Below, piece after piece: positions 9,822 to 18,621 of a stretch of 39,007 nucleotides of DNA. The DNA lies in the IMG/VR virus record IMGVR_UViG_3300032296_001852, positions 1-39,007 of that record, one strand, 5' to 3'. The stretch's first letter is position 1; every line of letters begins with the position of its first letter. Below the pieces are notes generated by a model. That model was given only the letters and a program-made list of their open reading frames with translations, ran no database searches and had not been told where the DNA came from. Origin of the DNA: a virus. The translations under genes and the position numbers were made by a program.

Positions 9822-11438
9822 ATGAAAAACCTATCAGTACCATTCAACGTCTTCTTCTTAGAGTTGAAGCCCGCTACGCTCATGCGTATGCGTCCGACGA
9901 CTTCGTTGGAGATCTTTGATAATGCCAACAACCTGCATCCTGACGGACTGTTCTCTACCCTTACTTTTGGCAAAGTGGGTGATCCGCTTCGCATGCAGAA
10001 GTTTTCCTATATCGACATCAAGGTCGATATTCTTCATCCGGTGATGTATCGTGCCATTGGTAAGTTGAAACGCTTCCATACCGACATCTTAGCCGGTCGT
10101 GAATATGCCGTCTGGAATGAAGAACTGAAAGACTTCGATCGTAGTAACATCATCGAAGGTCAAACCGGTTACGAGTTCTTCATGCGACATATGAAGAGTA
10201 TTGTGTACCCTCCTAATAAGAGTGTGCAGCGTCAGCAGAACATTGAACTGTTCAACAAGTTCAAGGACAAGGCATTAGTCAACAAGATTGTGGTTATGCC
10301 TGCTGGTTTCCGAGATGTAGAAATTGACAATGGTCGTGTGACCTTAGATGAGATCAATGGTTTCTACAAGACCATTCTGTCTATTGCCAACACCATTAGC
10401 CCGACTGCATTGCAAACTAACATCGAGATGTTAAACCGCTCGCGTTTCCGTTTGCAAACTGCATTCAATGAACTCTTTGCTCACTTAGAGCGAATGATTC
10501 AAGGTAAGCGTGGTTTCCTCTTGGGTAGCTGGGCTTCTCGTAGTCCCATGAACGGTACTCGTAACGTGATTACGGCTCTGGTCACACGGACTAACGAACT
10601 GGGTGCTCCTGGTTCCATTACCATGAACGACACGGTCTTGGGCATTTACCAAGCCATGAAGGCATACATGCCTGTAGCGCGCTTCTTAGTGCGTAACAAG
10701 TATCTGCCTTTAATCTTTAGCTCGGTGGAACGGCCAGCACGTCTGGTGGATCCTAAGACACTGAAGATGGTAGACGTTCAACTGAAGCCGCAAGTCTTTG
10801 ACCGTTGGAATACGGACGAAGGTGTAGAGAAGATCATCTCAGCCTTCGGTGAAGAATCGGTACGTCACAAGCCATTGATGATTGATGGACACTACATGGG
10901 TCTGGTCTATCGTGGACCGGATGCTACGTTTAAGTTCTTGCAAGACATCGATGACTTACCGCCTCATCTGGACAAGAAGAACGTCACACCCATGACCTTC
11001 GTGGAATTGATGTACATGTCCATTGGTAACAAGTTAAACGAATACCCGATGTTCGTGACGCGTTACCCGGTGACTGGTGTGGGTTCCATTTATCCTTCGT
11101 TTGCTTATGTCAAGACCACGATTGCTCAAGACCAGCGTCGTGAACTCAATGACCTGTGGCAGCCGTGGGGTGAAACCTTCTACAGCTTCCCTGTACCTGG
11201 TGGTGAGTTCGTGAACTCACTGATTCCGCACCCGATGCACATTAGCCCTCTGGGCGCTGACTTTGACGGTGACATGTGTTCTGCTAACGGCACCTACACC
11301 GACGAGTCTAAAGTTGAAATCAAGAATTTCCTCTCCAAGAAGAAAGCGTACGTTGGTACTGACGGTCGTTTCATCTATCCGGCTGGTACTGACACGATTT
11401 CTTTGCTTTTGCACAACTTAACAGGTGAACCGGCATGA
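9822..11438 (+). CDS. RNA polymerase beta'-like subunit, N-terminal portion with the DFDGD active-site motif
   Basis: The product has 538 residues. The universal catalytic motif is present as GADFDGD, with Asp480, Asp482 and Asp484 expected to bind the catalytic Mg2+. Upstream features of beta' are recognisable in the right order: an equivalent of the lid/rudder-proximal R-x-x-x-GKRVDYSGRSVIT region near residues 225-245 (here ending NGTRNVIT), and an equivalent of the NRAPTLHRLGIQAF strand (here TRYPVTGVGSIYP). The protein ends shortly after the double-psi beta-barrel, so the bridge helix, trigger loop and jaw of beta' are absent. Split beta' subunits are known in phiKZ-like and AR9/PBS1-like phages. 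The position next to the tape measure matches phiKZ gp180, a virion RNAP subunit (from memory). Its stop overlaps the start of the beta gene (ATGA), implying translational coupling and equal dosage. Confidence 0.88.
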   Translation: MKNLSVPFNVFFLELKPATLMRMRPTTSLEIFDNANNLHPDGLFSTLTFGKVGDPLRMQKFSYIDIKVDILHPVMYRAIGKLKRFHTDILAGREYAVWNEELKDFDRSNIIEGQTGYEFFMRHMKSIVYPPNKSVQRQQNIELFNKFKDKALVNKIVVMPAGFRDVEIDNGRVTLDEINGFYKTILSIANTISPTALQTNIEMLNRSRFRLQTAFNELFAHLERMIQGKRGFLLGSWASRSPMNGTRNVITALVTRTNELGAPGSITMNDTVLGIYQAMKAYMPVARFLVRNKYLPLIFSSVERPARLVDPKTLKMVDVQLKPQVFDRWNTDEGVEKIISAFGEESVRHKPLMIDGHYMGLVYRGPDATFKFLQDIDDLPPHLDKKNVTPMTFVELMYMSIGNKLNEYPMFVTRYPVTGVGSIYPSFAYVKTTIAQDQRRELNDLWQPWGETFYSFPVPGGEFVNSLIPHPMHISPLGADFDGDMCSANGTYTDESKVEIKNFLSKKKAYVGTDGRFIYPAGTDTISLLLHNLTGEPA

Positions 11439-14400
11439 TTCTTTACGATCAGTTCTTCCGGAACTATGCTATTCGTCTGCCTTCGGATCTGATTCGACCC
11501 AAGCTGCGCAAGATCAACTTCTTTGATCTGCCGCGTAACTCCATCGTGCACTACTACGATGACACGTCGATCGCTAATGGTCCGATGCATGATGAAATCT
11601 ACCTGAAGAAAATCACCAAGCCTATTTACTTAGGCAACGTGACGACTTTAGCGTTCCAAAAAGGTAATCCTCGTCTGCGGGTACCCAACCCTGCTGACAT
11701 GATTTCCAAGTACTTCTCCAAGCATCGTCGTTTCATCAAACTGCGGGACTTGCGTTTAGCTGGGCGTGATCAGACCACTGCGATCATGTACAACTACAAC
11801 ATGCTCCAGCACATCTACCAGTACATCCGCTCGAACTACAGTCATTACTTCGAGTGGTATAACACTTGGGCTACGATGGTGGCCAATGCTGAACAGGTGG
11901 CCAATGAAAGTGAACGCCATCAGTTCTTCGTTCTGAAGCTGCCGACTCTTTTGCCCTCGATCTCCGACATGCAGTTCGGTGAGCAACAGGCCAATGCAAA
12001 CGTAGGTCAGTCTCTGGTACGTAAGTTCGATACGTCTGAACGTCGTATCCTGTTGGAGTTCTGGAAGATGCTTGGAGAACATCCCGAGACTTCGATCTTC
12101 AACATGATCAGTGAGCGTAACCGTAACCGCATTAACTTCGTTTTTGTGGAGTCGGGTCGTTGGACGTTCATTAACTTCGGTGTTCTGATGAGTTGGAAGA
12201 AAGCAACCAAGCAACAGTTGCTGGATGCTAAGGACAACCCAGAACTCATGTCGACACTGTTAAAGAAGAAAGGCTTTGCACCTTTGACGATGCAAAAGAC
12301 TTTCCTGCGCAACATGATGTCCATCATGCAAGCGCGTTCGATCAACAGTGAAGAGGATGAAGTTGAAATCGATCTGGTTGAAGATGCACCTGAAGTCAAT
12401 GGTGCTCCGATAGCTAAGCCTACTCCTAAGGCTGACACGACTAAACAGTTGGATAAGATCCCAACTAAGGCGGGACCCACTGGTGATGAAGGCGTCACCA
12501 TAAAAAACCCGAGCCTGAAGAACCCAAGCGATACAACCCATTCTTCCAGTCCATCCTCCTCGGGAAGCGACGTAAAGGATGAAAGTTCTTCAGATGTACC
12601 GGTTGTGTCCGACCAGAGCTTAGATGAACTGGACAAAGAATTCTCAGTAGCTGAAGATATCCAACGTCACATCGACGAGGATCTTAAGCAGCTGGAATTG
12701 ATGAATAAGAACAGCTTAATTGCAGAGGACAGCACTACCCCTGAAAATGAGTTTGCTCTTATCGCTGGTGATGTGGAAGCACCTACCTTAGCTGAATCGT
12801 TCATGAAGCGTCTGGACGCATTGGCCGATACTGGTGCTATTACTGGTCAAGACTATGCTCGACTGAAGAAGCACTCAGAAGAGTATAAGACCATGCCGAT
12901 CCCAGAAGTCATCTCTTCGTCCGTGGCAGGTACCATGGAAGAGTTCGTCGATATCAAGCCAGAAGATCTGTCGATTGAGGAACCGCCTAAGCTTCCTGAC
13001 ATTCCTACTGTGGTTGATAAGACCATGCTGGAATCGACGCTGCTGGAGTTTGACTCTCAGTACATCGAGAAGGTCATGCAGCGTGACATCGCTGCGATGG
13101 TGTTGAACTTCCAGAAAGCTGGCATCGCTGTTAAGTCTTACGAAGTTGAAAAGATTGAGAACATCGCTGGTGCTTCTTATGTCTACACGGTCAAGACTGT
13201 ACCTATTGAGGGTATGCCTAGTACTTGGGTATTCCGCTTACCCGTCCTGAATAAGGAAGGTGAGTACAAGTCCAATGACGTGAAGTACAACATGCGTAAG
13301 CAGCGCAGTGAAGTTCCCATTCTGAAGGTGAGTCAAGAGCGTGTGGCATTGACGTCTTATTACGGCAAGATCTTTGTGGATCGTTCGGATAAGAAGGTCA
13401 ATGACTTTGGTACTTGGGTTCGTAACCAAGTGCGCGCCAAGGGATTGAACCCGGCTGACCCGACGATTGTGAACATTCACCCAGCTGATGTGTTCGATCC
13501 GAAGTTCAAAGCACCGCGTGCATACACCATCATGGCTAACGGCTTTACTGACTTGGGTGTGACGCCCTCGTTCGTACCCGATGGCTTTGAAGCAGATTCC
13601 TACATGCTCTGCTTTGACCATACTAAGCGCAAAGCTCTGTATGGTGAAGAAGTGGTCGCTGCATTGGAACAAGGTGGTCAGGTAGTCTTTGGTCGCGCAA
13701 TGCGTGGTGGTTTCTTAACGGTTGACCATCATGGCACGATCTATCTGACACGTGCTGATATGAATCCGCAACCGCTGATGACTTTTGATCAGCTGTTATC
13801 TCTGGACATGAGTAAGCAACCTCCGGTGGACTTTGTGGAGTTGCGTTATCTGGGTAAGTCTGTTCCGTTGGCTTTTGTCTTAGCCTACGAAATGGGTCTG
13901 ACGCAGTTAATGCAATATCTGCGAGTGACTCCGCGTCGTGTGCCTGTGGGTACACGTGTATCGCTGGCTCAGAATGAATTCGGTATTGTGTTTAACGACA
14001 CGACGCTGATCTTCAACCGTGATAACAGTGTAGCATCGCTGATCATGGCAGGGTGGAATGAATATCACCGCAGTATTCGTGAGTATGACTATCATGAATT
14101 TGACCGCCGTGGTGTTTACTTCAACATCTTCGATAAACACGGCATGACCGTGAAGTACTTGCGTGAAATCGATCTGATGTACCAGCTCTACATCGACCCG
14201 ATCACAAAAGACTTGCTGCAAGAGATGAATGAGCCTACAGAGTTCCGTCCTCTGTTAGTTCGTTGCGCTCAACTGTTAACGACAGATGAATATCCAGATA
14301 CCATTAACCGTGAGAAGGGTTATGAACGGATGGCCGGTGCAGTTTACGCTGAACTGGTTAATGCTGTTCGTGCTCACTCGGGTCGACCCAATAAGTCTAA

Positions 14401-15892
14401 ACAACCTATTGAACTGAACCCGCACGAGATCTGGAAGAACATCACGACTGACCCGTCGAATGCTCAAGTCACTGACATCAACCCGATTCAGAACTTGAAA
14501 GAGAAAGAAGCTGCTACCTTCAGTGGTAATGGTGGTCGCAGTTCTCGCTCGATGGTTAAGAGGACTCGTCTGTATCGTGAAAGCGATAAGGGCGTGATCT
14601 CGGAGTCGACCGTTGACTCGGGCAGCGTGGGTATTAACGTCTACATGAGTGCTAACCCGCGCTTTAAGTCTTTACGTGGTCTGCCTAAGGGCGGTTACGA
14701 TCCTGAAAAGGATGGCGTGACTTCTCTCTTGTCGACATCAGCATTACTGGCACCTGGTTCTGACCGGGATGACCCTAAGCGTGTGAACTTCGTGGCGATT
14801 CAAAACGCACACGGTGTGGCATGTGAAGGTTATCATCAAATGCCAGTGCGTACCGGTTATGAAGCAGTGATTGCTCATCGTACCGGTAGCATGTTCGCTG
14901 TGTCGGCTAAACAGCCGGGTCGTGTGATCTCGATTAACACAGCAGGTATCATCGTTGAGTATGCTGATGGTACTCGTGAAGGTGTTGAACTGGGTCGTCG
15001 CTTTGGTGATGCTGCTGGTCTGACTATTCCCCATGACATCGTCACCTTCTTGAAGGTGGGTCAGGAATTTAAGCCCGGTGCCATCATTGCCTATAACACT
15101 GGCTTCTTCGAACGGGATGTTCTTTATCCTGACAACGTGATCCTGAAGAATTCCATGTTGGTACGCACTGTACTGCTGGAAGCTCCGATTACGTTTGAAG
15201 ATAGCTCGGCCATCTCGAAGCGGGCTGCTCTTAAAATGGCAACCAATATCACCAAGGTCAAAGAGATCGTGGTGAGCTTTGAGCAAGAGGTGCACAAGTT
15301 AGTTCAAGAGAAGCAACTCGTTGAAGCAGAGGATATTTTATGCATCATTGAGGACCAGGCGACCGCACAGTCTGGTTTATTCGATGAAACCTCTTTGGAT
15401 ACGTTGCGTACTTTGAGCAACCAAGCTCCTCAGGCTAAAGTCAAAGGTATGATCGACCGCATTGAGGTGTACTACAACGGTGAGTTAGAAGACATGAGTG
15501 ATTCGCTACGTGCAATCGCTGTGAGTTCTGACAATCAACTGAAGTATCGTCAGAAATCTTCTGGTAAACAAGCATTTACTGGACAGGTGGATGACAACTT
15601 CCGTGTCGATGGTAATCCATTGTTAATGGACACCATGGTCATCCGTGTGTACATCACTTCGTCAGTTGGTGCTGGCGTAGGTGACAAGGGCGTGTTCTGC
15701 AACCAGATGAAAACCGTTATCGGTGAAATCATGGAGCGGGACATCGTCACTGAATCCGGTGTGGTGATTGATGCGATTTTCGGTCAGAAGTCGATTGACG
15801 ATCGTATCGTGACGAACCCAGCAATTATCGGCACGACAGCTACTCTCTTAGAGGTCGGAGCAAAACGAGTGGTAAAGGCTTACCGCTCCTAA
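11435..15892 (+). CDS. RNA polymerase beta-like subunit (probable virion RNAP)
   Basis: The product has 1485 residues. Beta-subunit landmarks appear in order. These include a lobe/protrusion-like segment with ALTSYYGK near residues 635-655, a fork-loop-like region with GSDRDDPKR at 1108-1116, the FEDS motif at 1254-1257 (cellular beta has NFEDS/A), and the C-terminal double-psi barrel with GDKG at 1416-1419 and Lys1418. After it, a segment ending in AKRVVKAY matches the cellular region around the NPLGVPSRMN motif. Residues about 305-420 are a Glu/Asp then Ser/Pro/Lys-rich low-complexity insertion without a counterpart in cellular beta. Unlike the split beta of some phage RNAPs, this one seems to be a single chain. 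The start overlaps the beta' stop by four bases. A phiKZ gp178-like virion RNAP subunit is the most likely identity, and packaging in the capsid is inferred from context. Confidence 0.88.
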   Translation: MILYDQFFRNYAIRLPSDLIRPKLRKINFFDLPRNSIVHYYDDTSIANGPMHDEIYLKKITKPIYLGNVTTLAFQKGNPRLRVPNPADMISKYFSKHRRFIKLRDLRLAGRDQTTAIMYNYNMLQHIYQYIRSNYSHYFEWYNTWATMVANAEQVANESERHQFFVLKLPTLLPSISDMQFGEQQANANVGQSLVRKFDTSERRILLEFWKMLGEHPETSIFNMISERNRNRINFVFVESGRWTFINFGVLMSWKKATKQQLLDAKDNPELMSTLLKKKGFAPLTMQKTFLRNMMSIMQARSINSEEDEVEIDLVEDAPEVNGAPIAKPTPKADTTKQLDKIPTKAGPTGDEGVTIKNPSLKNPSDTTHSSSPSSSGSDVKDESSSDVPVVSDQSLDELDKEFSVAEDIQRHIDEDLKQLELMNKNSLIAEDSTTPENEFALIAGDVEAPTLAESFMKRLDALADTGAITGQDYARLKKHSEEYKTMPIPEVISSSVAGTMEEFVDIKPEDLSIEEPPKLPDIPTVVDKTMLESTLLEFDSQYIEKVMQRDIAAMVLNFQKAGIAVKSYEVEKIENIAGASYVYTVKTVPIEGMPSTWVFRLPVLNKEGEYKSNDVKYNMRKQRSEVPILKVSQERVALTSYYGKIFVDRSDKKVNDFGTWVRNQVRAKGLNPADPTIVNIHPADVFDPKFKAPRAYTIMANGFTDLGVTPSFVPDGFEADSYMLCFDHTKRKALYGEEVVAALEQGGQVVFGRAMRGGFLTVDHHGTIYLTRADMNPQPLMTFDQLLSLDMSKQPPVDFVELRYLGKSVPLAFVLAYEMGLTQLMQYLRVTPRRVPVGTRVSLAQNEFGIVFNDTTLIFNRDNSVASLIMAGWNEYHRSIREYDYHEFDRRGVYFNIFDKHGMTVKYLREIDLMYQLYIDPITKDLLQEMNEPTEFRPLLVRCAQLLTTDEYPDTINREKGYERMAGAVYAELVNAVRAHSGRPNKSKQPIELNPHEIWKNITTDPSNAQVTDINPIQNLKEKEAATFSGNGGRSSRSMVKRTRLYRESDKGVISESTVDSGSVGINVYMSANPRFKSLRGLPKGGYDPEKDGVTSLLSTSALLAPGSDRDDPKRVNFVAIQNAHGVACEGYHQMPVRTGYEAVIAHRTGSMFAVSAKQPGRVISINTAGIIVEYADGTREGVELGRRFGDAAGLTIPHDIVTFLKVGQEFKPGAIIAYNTGFFERDVLYPDNVILKNSMLVRTVLLEAPITFEDSSAISKRAALKMATNITKVKEIVVSFEQEVHKLVQEKQLVEAEDILCIIEDQATAQSGLFDETSLDTLRTLSNQAPQAKVKGMIDRIEVYYNGELEDMSDSLRAIAVSSDNQLKYRQKSSGKQAFTGQVDDNFRVDGNPLLMDTMVIRVYITSSVGAGVGDKGVFCNQMKTVIGEIMERDIVTESGVVIDAIFGQKSIDDRIVTNPAIIGTTATLLEVGAKRVVKAYRS

Positions 15893-15894
15893 AG

Positions 15895-15920
15895 TAGAGA
15901 TGGGGGAAACTCCATCTCTA
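15895..15920 (+). terminator. Hairpin after the beta subunit gene
   Basis: A 9-bp stem TAGAGATGG / CCATCTCTA (15895-15903 and 15912-15920) begins two bases after the beta stop codon. It is followed by CGATCGATTTT, so it lacks both a clean uridine tract and the TATG tail of most hairpins in this window. It may be a weak terminator, an RNA-stability element or a processing site within the operon. Confidence 0.45.
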
Positions 15921-15956
15921 CGATCGATTTTCACCCAGTCCTCTTTAGGAATTTCC

Positions 15957-16154
15957 ATGAAACAAAACTCTGCCTTTTCGACGTTGGCGGCACTCGCCAA
16001 CATCAACGAACTCGCAAGTGCCTTGCTGCCTGCTGTAGTCGGTGGTGCACTGGCCGACAACATCGATGGTCAGCCGGTTCGTCAAGCAACGATTCACGCT
16101 TTGGCTATGGCTGAAGTGCAGAAGACCTTCAACCAAGTTCTGGAGGCTAAATAA
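15957..16154 (+). CDS. Small hypothetical protein (65 residues)
   Basis: The chosen start is the ATG at 15957 because TTTAGGA precedes it at a good distance. An in-frame ATG at 15900 lies inside the hairpin and has no ribosome-binding site. The product is Ala-rich and helical, with a short hydrophobic stretch (about residues 20-32) that is probably too short to be a membrane anchor. Its stop overlaps the next start (TAATG at 16152-16156), so it is translationally coupled to the 494-residue protein and may act with it. I do not recognise a family. Confidence 0.65.
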   Translation: MKQNSAFSTLAALANINELASALLPAVVGGALADNIDGQPVRQATIHALAMAEVQKTFNQVLEAK

Positions 16155-17638
16155 TGCTGACCCAACAAGCAATTCAAGCAGCGATTCCTCTGGTACTTCA
16201 ATTTGAAGCCGCAGGTCGCATGCTGACTCCTGTTCCGGGTTCTCCTCTGGACGGGCTGTGCCAAGCCACTTACAAAGGTGAGCTGTCGCAAGTAGCCAAT
16301 GCTTCTCCTGAAGTAGGTGGTGAGACCGAACGTCAAATGCTGGAACGCATCACTTCCCAGATTGACATCATGACCAACTCCAATCTGGCTGCTGTGGAAG
16401 AAAACATCCATAGCACCACCATGGACACCTGGGTACAGGTGGGCGTTGATGCCATCAAGAACGTGATCACCGTGGCGCGCAGCCAAGTATCGCCTGCTGT
16501 GACTGACTTAGCTGAACGCGTGGCGGCTAAGTTGAACGAGATGTCGCCTGCCGATGTAGCTGGTCGTGAAATCAAGATCCGTCCGGTCAATCCGATTCTG
16601 GATAACAACCAGCTGCGCTCGCTGACCTCGAAGTTCATCGATGGTACCATCGTCGAAGATCCTCCGCTGACGCTGCGTGCAGCTGACGTGGACGCCAACA
16701 GCATTCGTGAAATGATGCTGACCAAAGTACCTTCACTGGATGGCGTGATCCAGACCTGGGCGGCTAACCTGTCGGATCAATGGCTGGTGTCTCTGTGGCA
16801 AACCGTCTTCGCCGGTGGTCGTACTTCGGTGGCGCCTTTCGCTGGTCGTACTCTGCGTGAGATCCTGACCGACAGCCGCTTCCAAGAAGATGCCGCACTG
16901 GCAGTATTCCTGCTGGGTAACCATCTGATCGAAGAAGGTCCGCCAGAAGGTACCGTGGGTGGTATCAGCCAATTCGAAGATCTGGTATCGCGTTATCGCA
17001 ATCAAGCAGCAGCTCAACTGGAGCGTCTGCTGGAACATGCTGAGAAGACCTCTGAGCGTGGTTACCTGATCGCGTCCAAGGCTGGTACTGAGATCGTGGT
17101 CAACGAAGCCATCTACAACAAGTTCCTGGATGAAGGCGGTACTAACGAAGCCATTCTGGGTCTTCTGGTGTCGGGTGACAATGCTACCACCATCGATGAA
17201 GTGATGGAAGGCCGTGCTCGCTACGAACGCCTGTGGGATCAGGAACTGGCTTACCGTACTGAAACCAACACTGCTCAACTCTTCACCCTGAAGAAGAACA
17301 TTCTGGCTGACGAGTTCAAGCAGCAGGCTCTGGAAGACGCACTGCGTGAAGGCGAGGACATGATGATCGCCAACCAACGTGTGAGCGACCTGACTGGCCA
17401 ATTCAAGCTGTATCTGGAAACCCTGGTCCTGAAGGATCTGGACAACCTGTACGAAGTGTGCTTGAAGGGTCTGTGCCAGACTCGCTTCCCGGATGCCGAT
17501 TCGTACGAGTATCTGTCGGACATCGCCCGCATCATGAATGAGAACCCGCGTCTGGATGCTCCTTCGGCTGCAACTGTTGCGATGCTGAAGTACATCGTGC
17601 GCTGGTTGATCTCTCAGCTGCGCGTATCCTCGAACTAA
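16154..17638 (+). CDS. Hypothetical virion or head protein (494 residues)
   Basis: A soluble, strongly helical protein with acidic and basic residues evenly spread and no membrane segment. It has no enzyme motif that I recognise. The codon choice is more C/G-ending than in the RNAP genes before it, as in the tail tube and sheath genes, which suggests a high-abundance product. It lies between the RNAP beta gene and the prohead protease gene. In phiKZ the genes in this interval (gp176-gp177, from memory) include virion proteins, so a head or inner-body role is plausible. The start ATG at 16154 is fixed by the TAATG overlap with the upstream ORF. The next gene follows after 12 bases with an AGGAG site. 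Confidence 0.7.
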   Translation: MLTQQAIQAAIPLVLQFEAAGRMLTPVPGSPLDGLCQATYKGELSQVANASPEVGGETERQMLERITSQIDIMTNSNLAAVEENIHSTTMDTWVQVGVDAIKNVITVARSQVSPAVTDLAERVAAKLNEMSPADVAGREIKIRPVNPILDNNQLRSLTSKFIDGTIVEDPPLTLRAADVDANSIREMMLTKVPSLDGVIQTWAANLSDQWLVSLWQTVFAGGRTSVAPFAGRTLREILTDSRFQEDAALAVFLLGNHLIEEGPPEGTVGGISQFEDLVSRYRNQAAAQLERLLEHAEKTSERGYLIASKAGTEIVVNEAIYNKFLDEGGTNEAILGLLVSGDNATTIDEVMEGRARYERLWDQELAYRTETNTAQLFTLKKNILADEFKQQALEDALREGEDMMIANQRVSDLTGQFKLYLETLVLKDLDNLYEVCLKGLCQTRFPDADSYEYLSDIARIMNENPRLDAPSAATVAMLKYIVRWLISQLRVSSN

Positions 17639-17650
17639 TAGGAGTGCTGT

Positions 17651-18376
17651 ATGGACTTTAGGAAACTGGTCAGAGATCCTGCCAAGGTCCGAGAGTGCCT
17701 ACGTGAGATGGAAGACACTAGCGTTGTTGCTATTAAGCCTTTGCGGATTTACATTCCTGCACGGTTTGCTGAACGTAACCTCGCTAGTGTTGGTGCAGAT
17801 ACCTGGATCGTCGGTATTTGTGCCACAGTGACGGAAGATGGTTTTTATGCGGTATCGCTGATCAATGCGATGTGGCGTATTGAACCAACTGCCACTGAAA
17901 AGGTGATGTTTGATGAAGATGAGTACTACGAGTTCTTTTTTGAACCAGGGTCTCGCTTCATCTCCACGACGAACTTGGTGAAGACCGATACCTTGGTGTA
18001 TCGCATCTATGACGAGATCGTCTCCAAGGCTCGGGTACCCTGGTATCTGAATTACTTGGATATGGGTCGTCTTTTCGACACTGCGAAGAAACACGCAGGT
18101 ACTAACGTGGGTGAGAACCAGGTGATTACTGAACTGATCATCAGCATTATTGCCCGTGACATGTACGATCGCCACATCGGGTTCCGTCTTACCTTAAACG
18201 AACCAAACGACATGGTCAATAAGCGTCCGGCTTACATTGCGTTACGTAGCGTGACTTACGCTGCAAGTAACACAACCAATAAGCTGGCAGGTAATCGTTT
18301 CCAAGACGGTATGGTAAGTGCACTTGTGACTCCTACCGAACGTGTTGAGAAGCTGGAAGAACTTTTACGGAAGTAG
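17651..18376 (+). CDS. Hypothetical protein (241 residues) in the RNAP-protease operon
   Basis: The ATG at 17651 has AGGAG nine bases upstream. The product is a mixed alpha/beta soluble protein with no signal peptide or membrane segment. It starts with a basic helix (around residues 1-20) followed by a hydrophobic beta-rich core, and ends in a short helical tail rich in Glu and Lys. No known domain is evident. It is tightly packed between the 494-residue gene and the 74-residue gene, so it is probably co-expressed with the head maturation genes. By order it could be the counterpart of phiKZ gp176, but this is position only. Confidence 0.65.
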   Translation: MDFRKLVRDPAKVRECLREMEDTSVVAIKPLRIYIPARFAERNLASVGADTWIVGICATVTEDGFYAVSLINAMWRIEPTATEKVMFDEDEYYEFFFEPGSRFISTTNLVKTDTLVYRIYDEIVSKARVPWYLNYLDMGRLFDTAKKHAGTNVGENQVITELIISIIARDMYDRHIGFRLTLNEPNDMVNKRPAYIALRSVTYAASNTTNKLAGNRFQDGMVSALVTPTERVEKLEELLRK

Positions 18377-18390
18377 CTAAGGAGCTTTGT

Positions 18391-18615
18391 ATGAGTGACA
18401 TTCAATTCTTCCATTATGACGCCTTTGATGAAGCATCGCGTCAGGTACGTGAAGATCCCAACTATTTCAAGCCAACTGGACCAATTGAATTTTGTCACTA
18501 CGAAGCCTTTGCTGAAGCCTCACGCCAAGTTCAAAGGAAGATGGCTAATCTACTTGAGTCATTTGAAAGAGATCGTGGTGGTGCGGAACTCCCTAATCCA
18601 CAACAAACAAGGTGA
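18391..18615 (+). CDS. Small protein with an internal duplication (74 residues)
   Basis: The start ATG at 18391 has AGGAG upstream. The chain contains two copies of a 16-residue motif, residues 4-19 and 32-47, with shared pattern I-x-F-x-H-Y-x-A-F-x-E-A-S-R-Q-V (12 of 16 identical). The copies are joined by a Pro-containing linker and followed by a polar, charged tail. It ends six bases before the prohead protease start, so the two are probably co-translated. I know no family for it. A repeated helical motif could bind two identical partners, for example capsid scaffold or protease subunits, but that is speculation. Confidence 0.7.
   Translation: MSDIQFFHYDAFDEASRQVREDPNYFKPTGPIEFCHYEAFAEASRQVQRKMANLLESFERDRGGAELPNPQQTR
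18400..18531 (+). repeat. Intragenic duplication coding for two 16-residue motifs
   Basis: The two coding copies are at 18400-18447 and 18484-18531, a period of 84 bases. The amino-acid match is clear (12 of 16), while the nucleotides have drifted mostly at third positions. The duplication is therefore old and kept by selection on the protein. Confidence 0.75.
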
Positions 18616-18621
18616 GAGATC

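Noticed and set aside
12420-12560. Possible intein or intron in the beta gene at the low-complexity region
   Set aside because: The frame is continuous and there is no splice-junction pattern, Hint-domain motif or endonuclease motif. A disordered insertion explains it.
12007-12636. 209-codon minus-strand frame opposite the beta insertion
   Set aside because: It is a Ser/Leu-rich shadow of the low-complexity Glu/Ser coding region, with no site and no match to neighbouring gene organisation.
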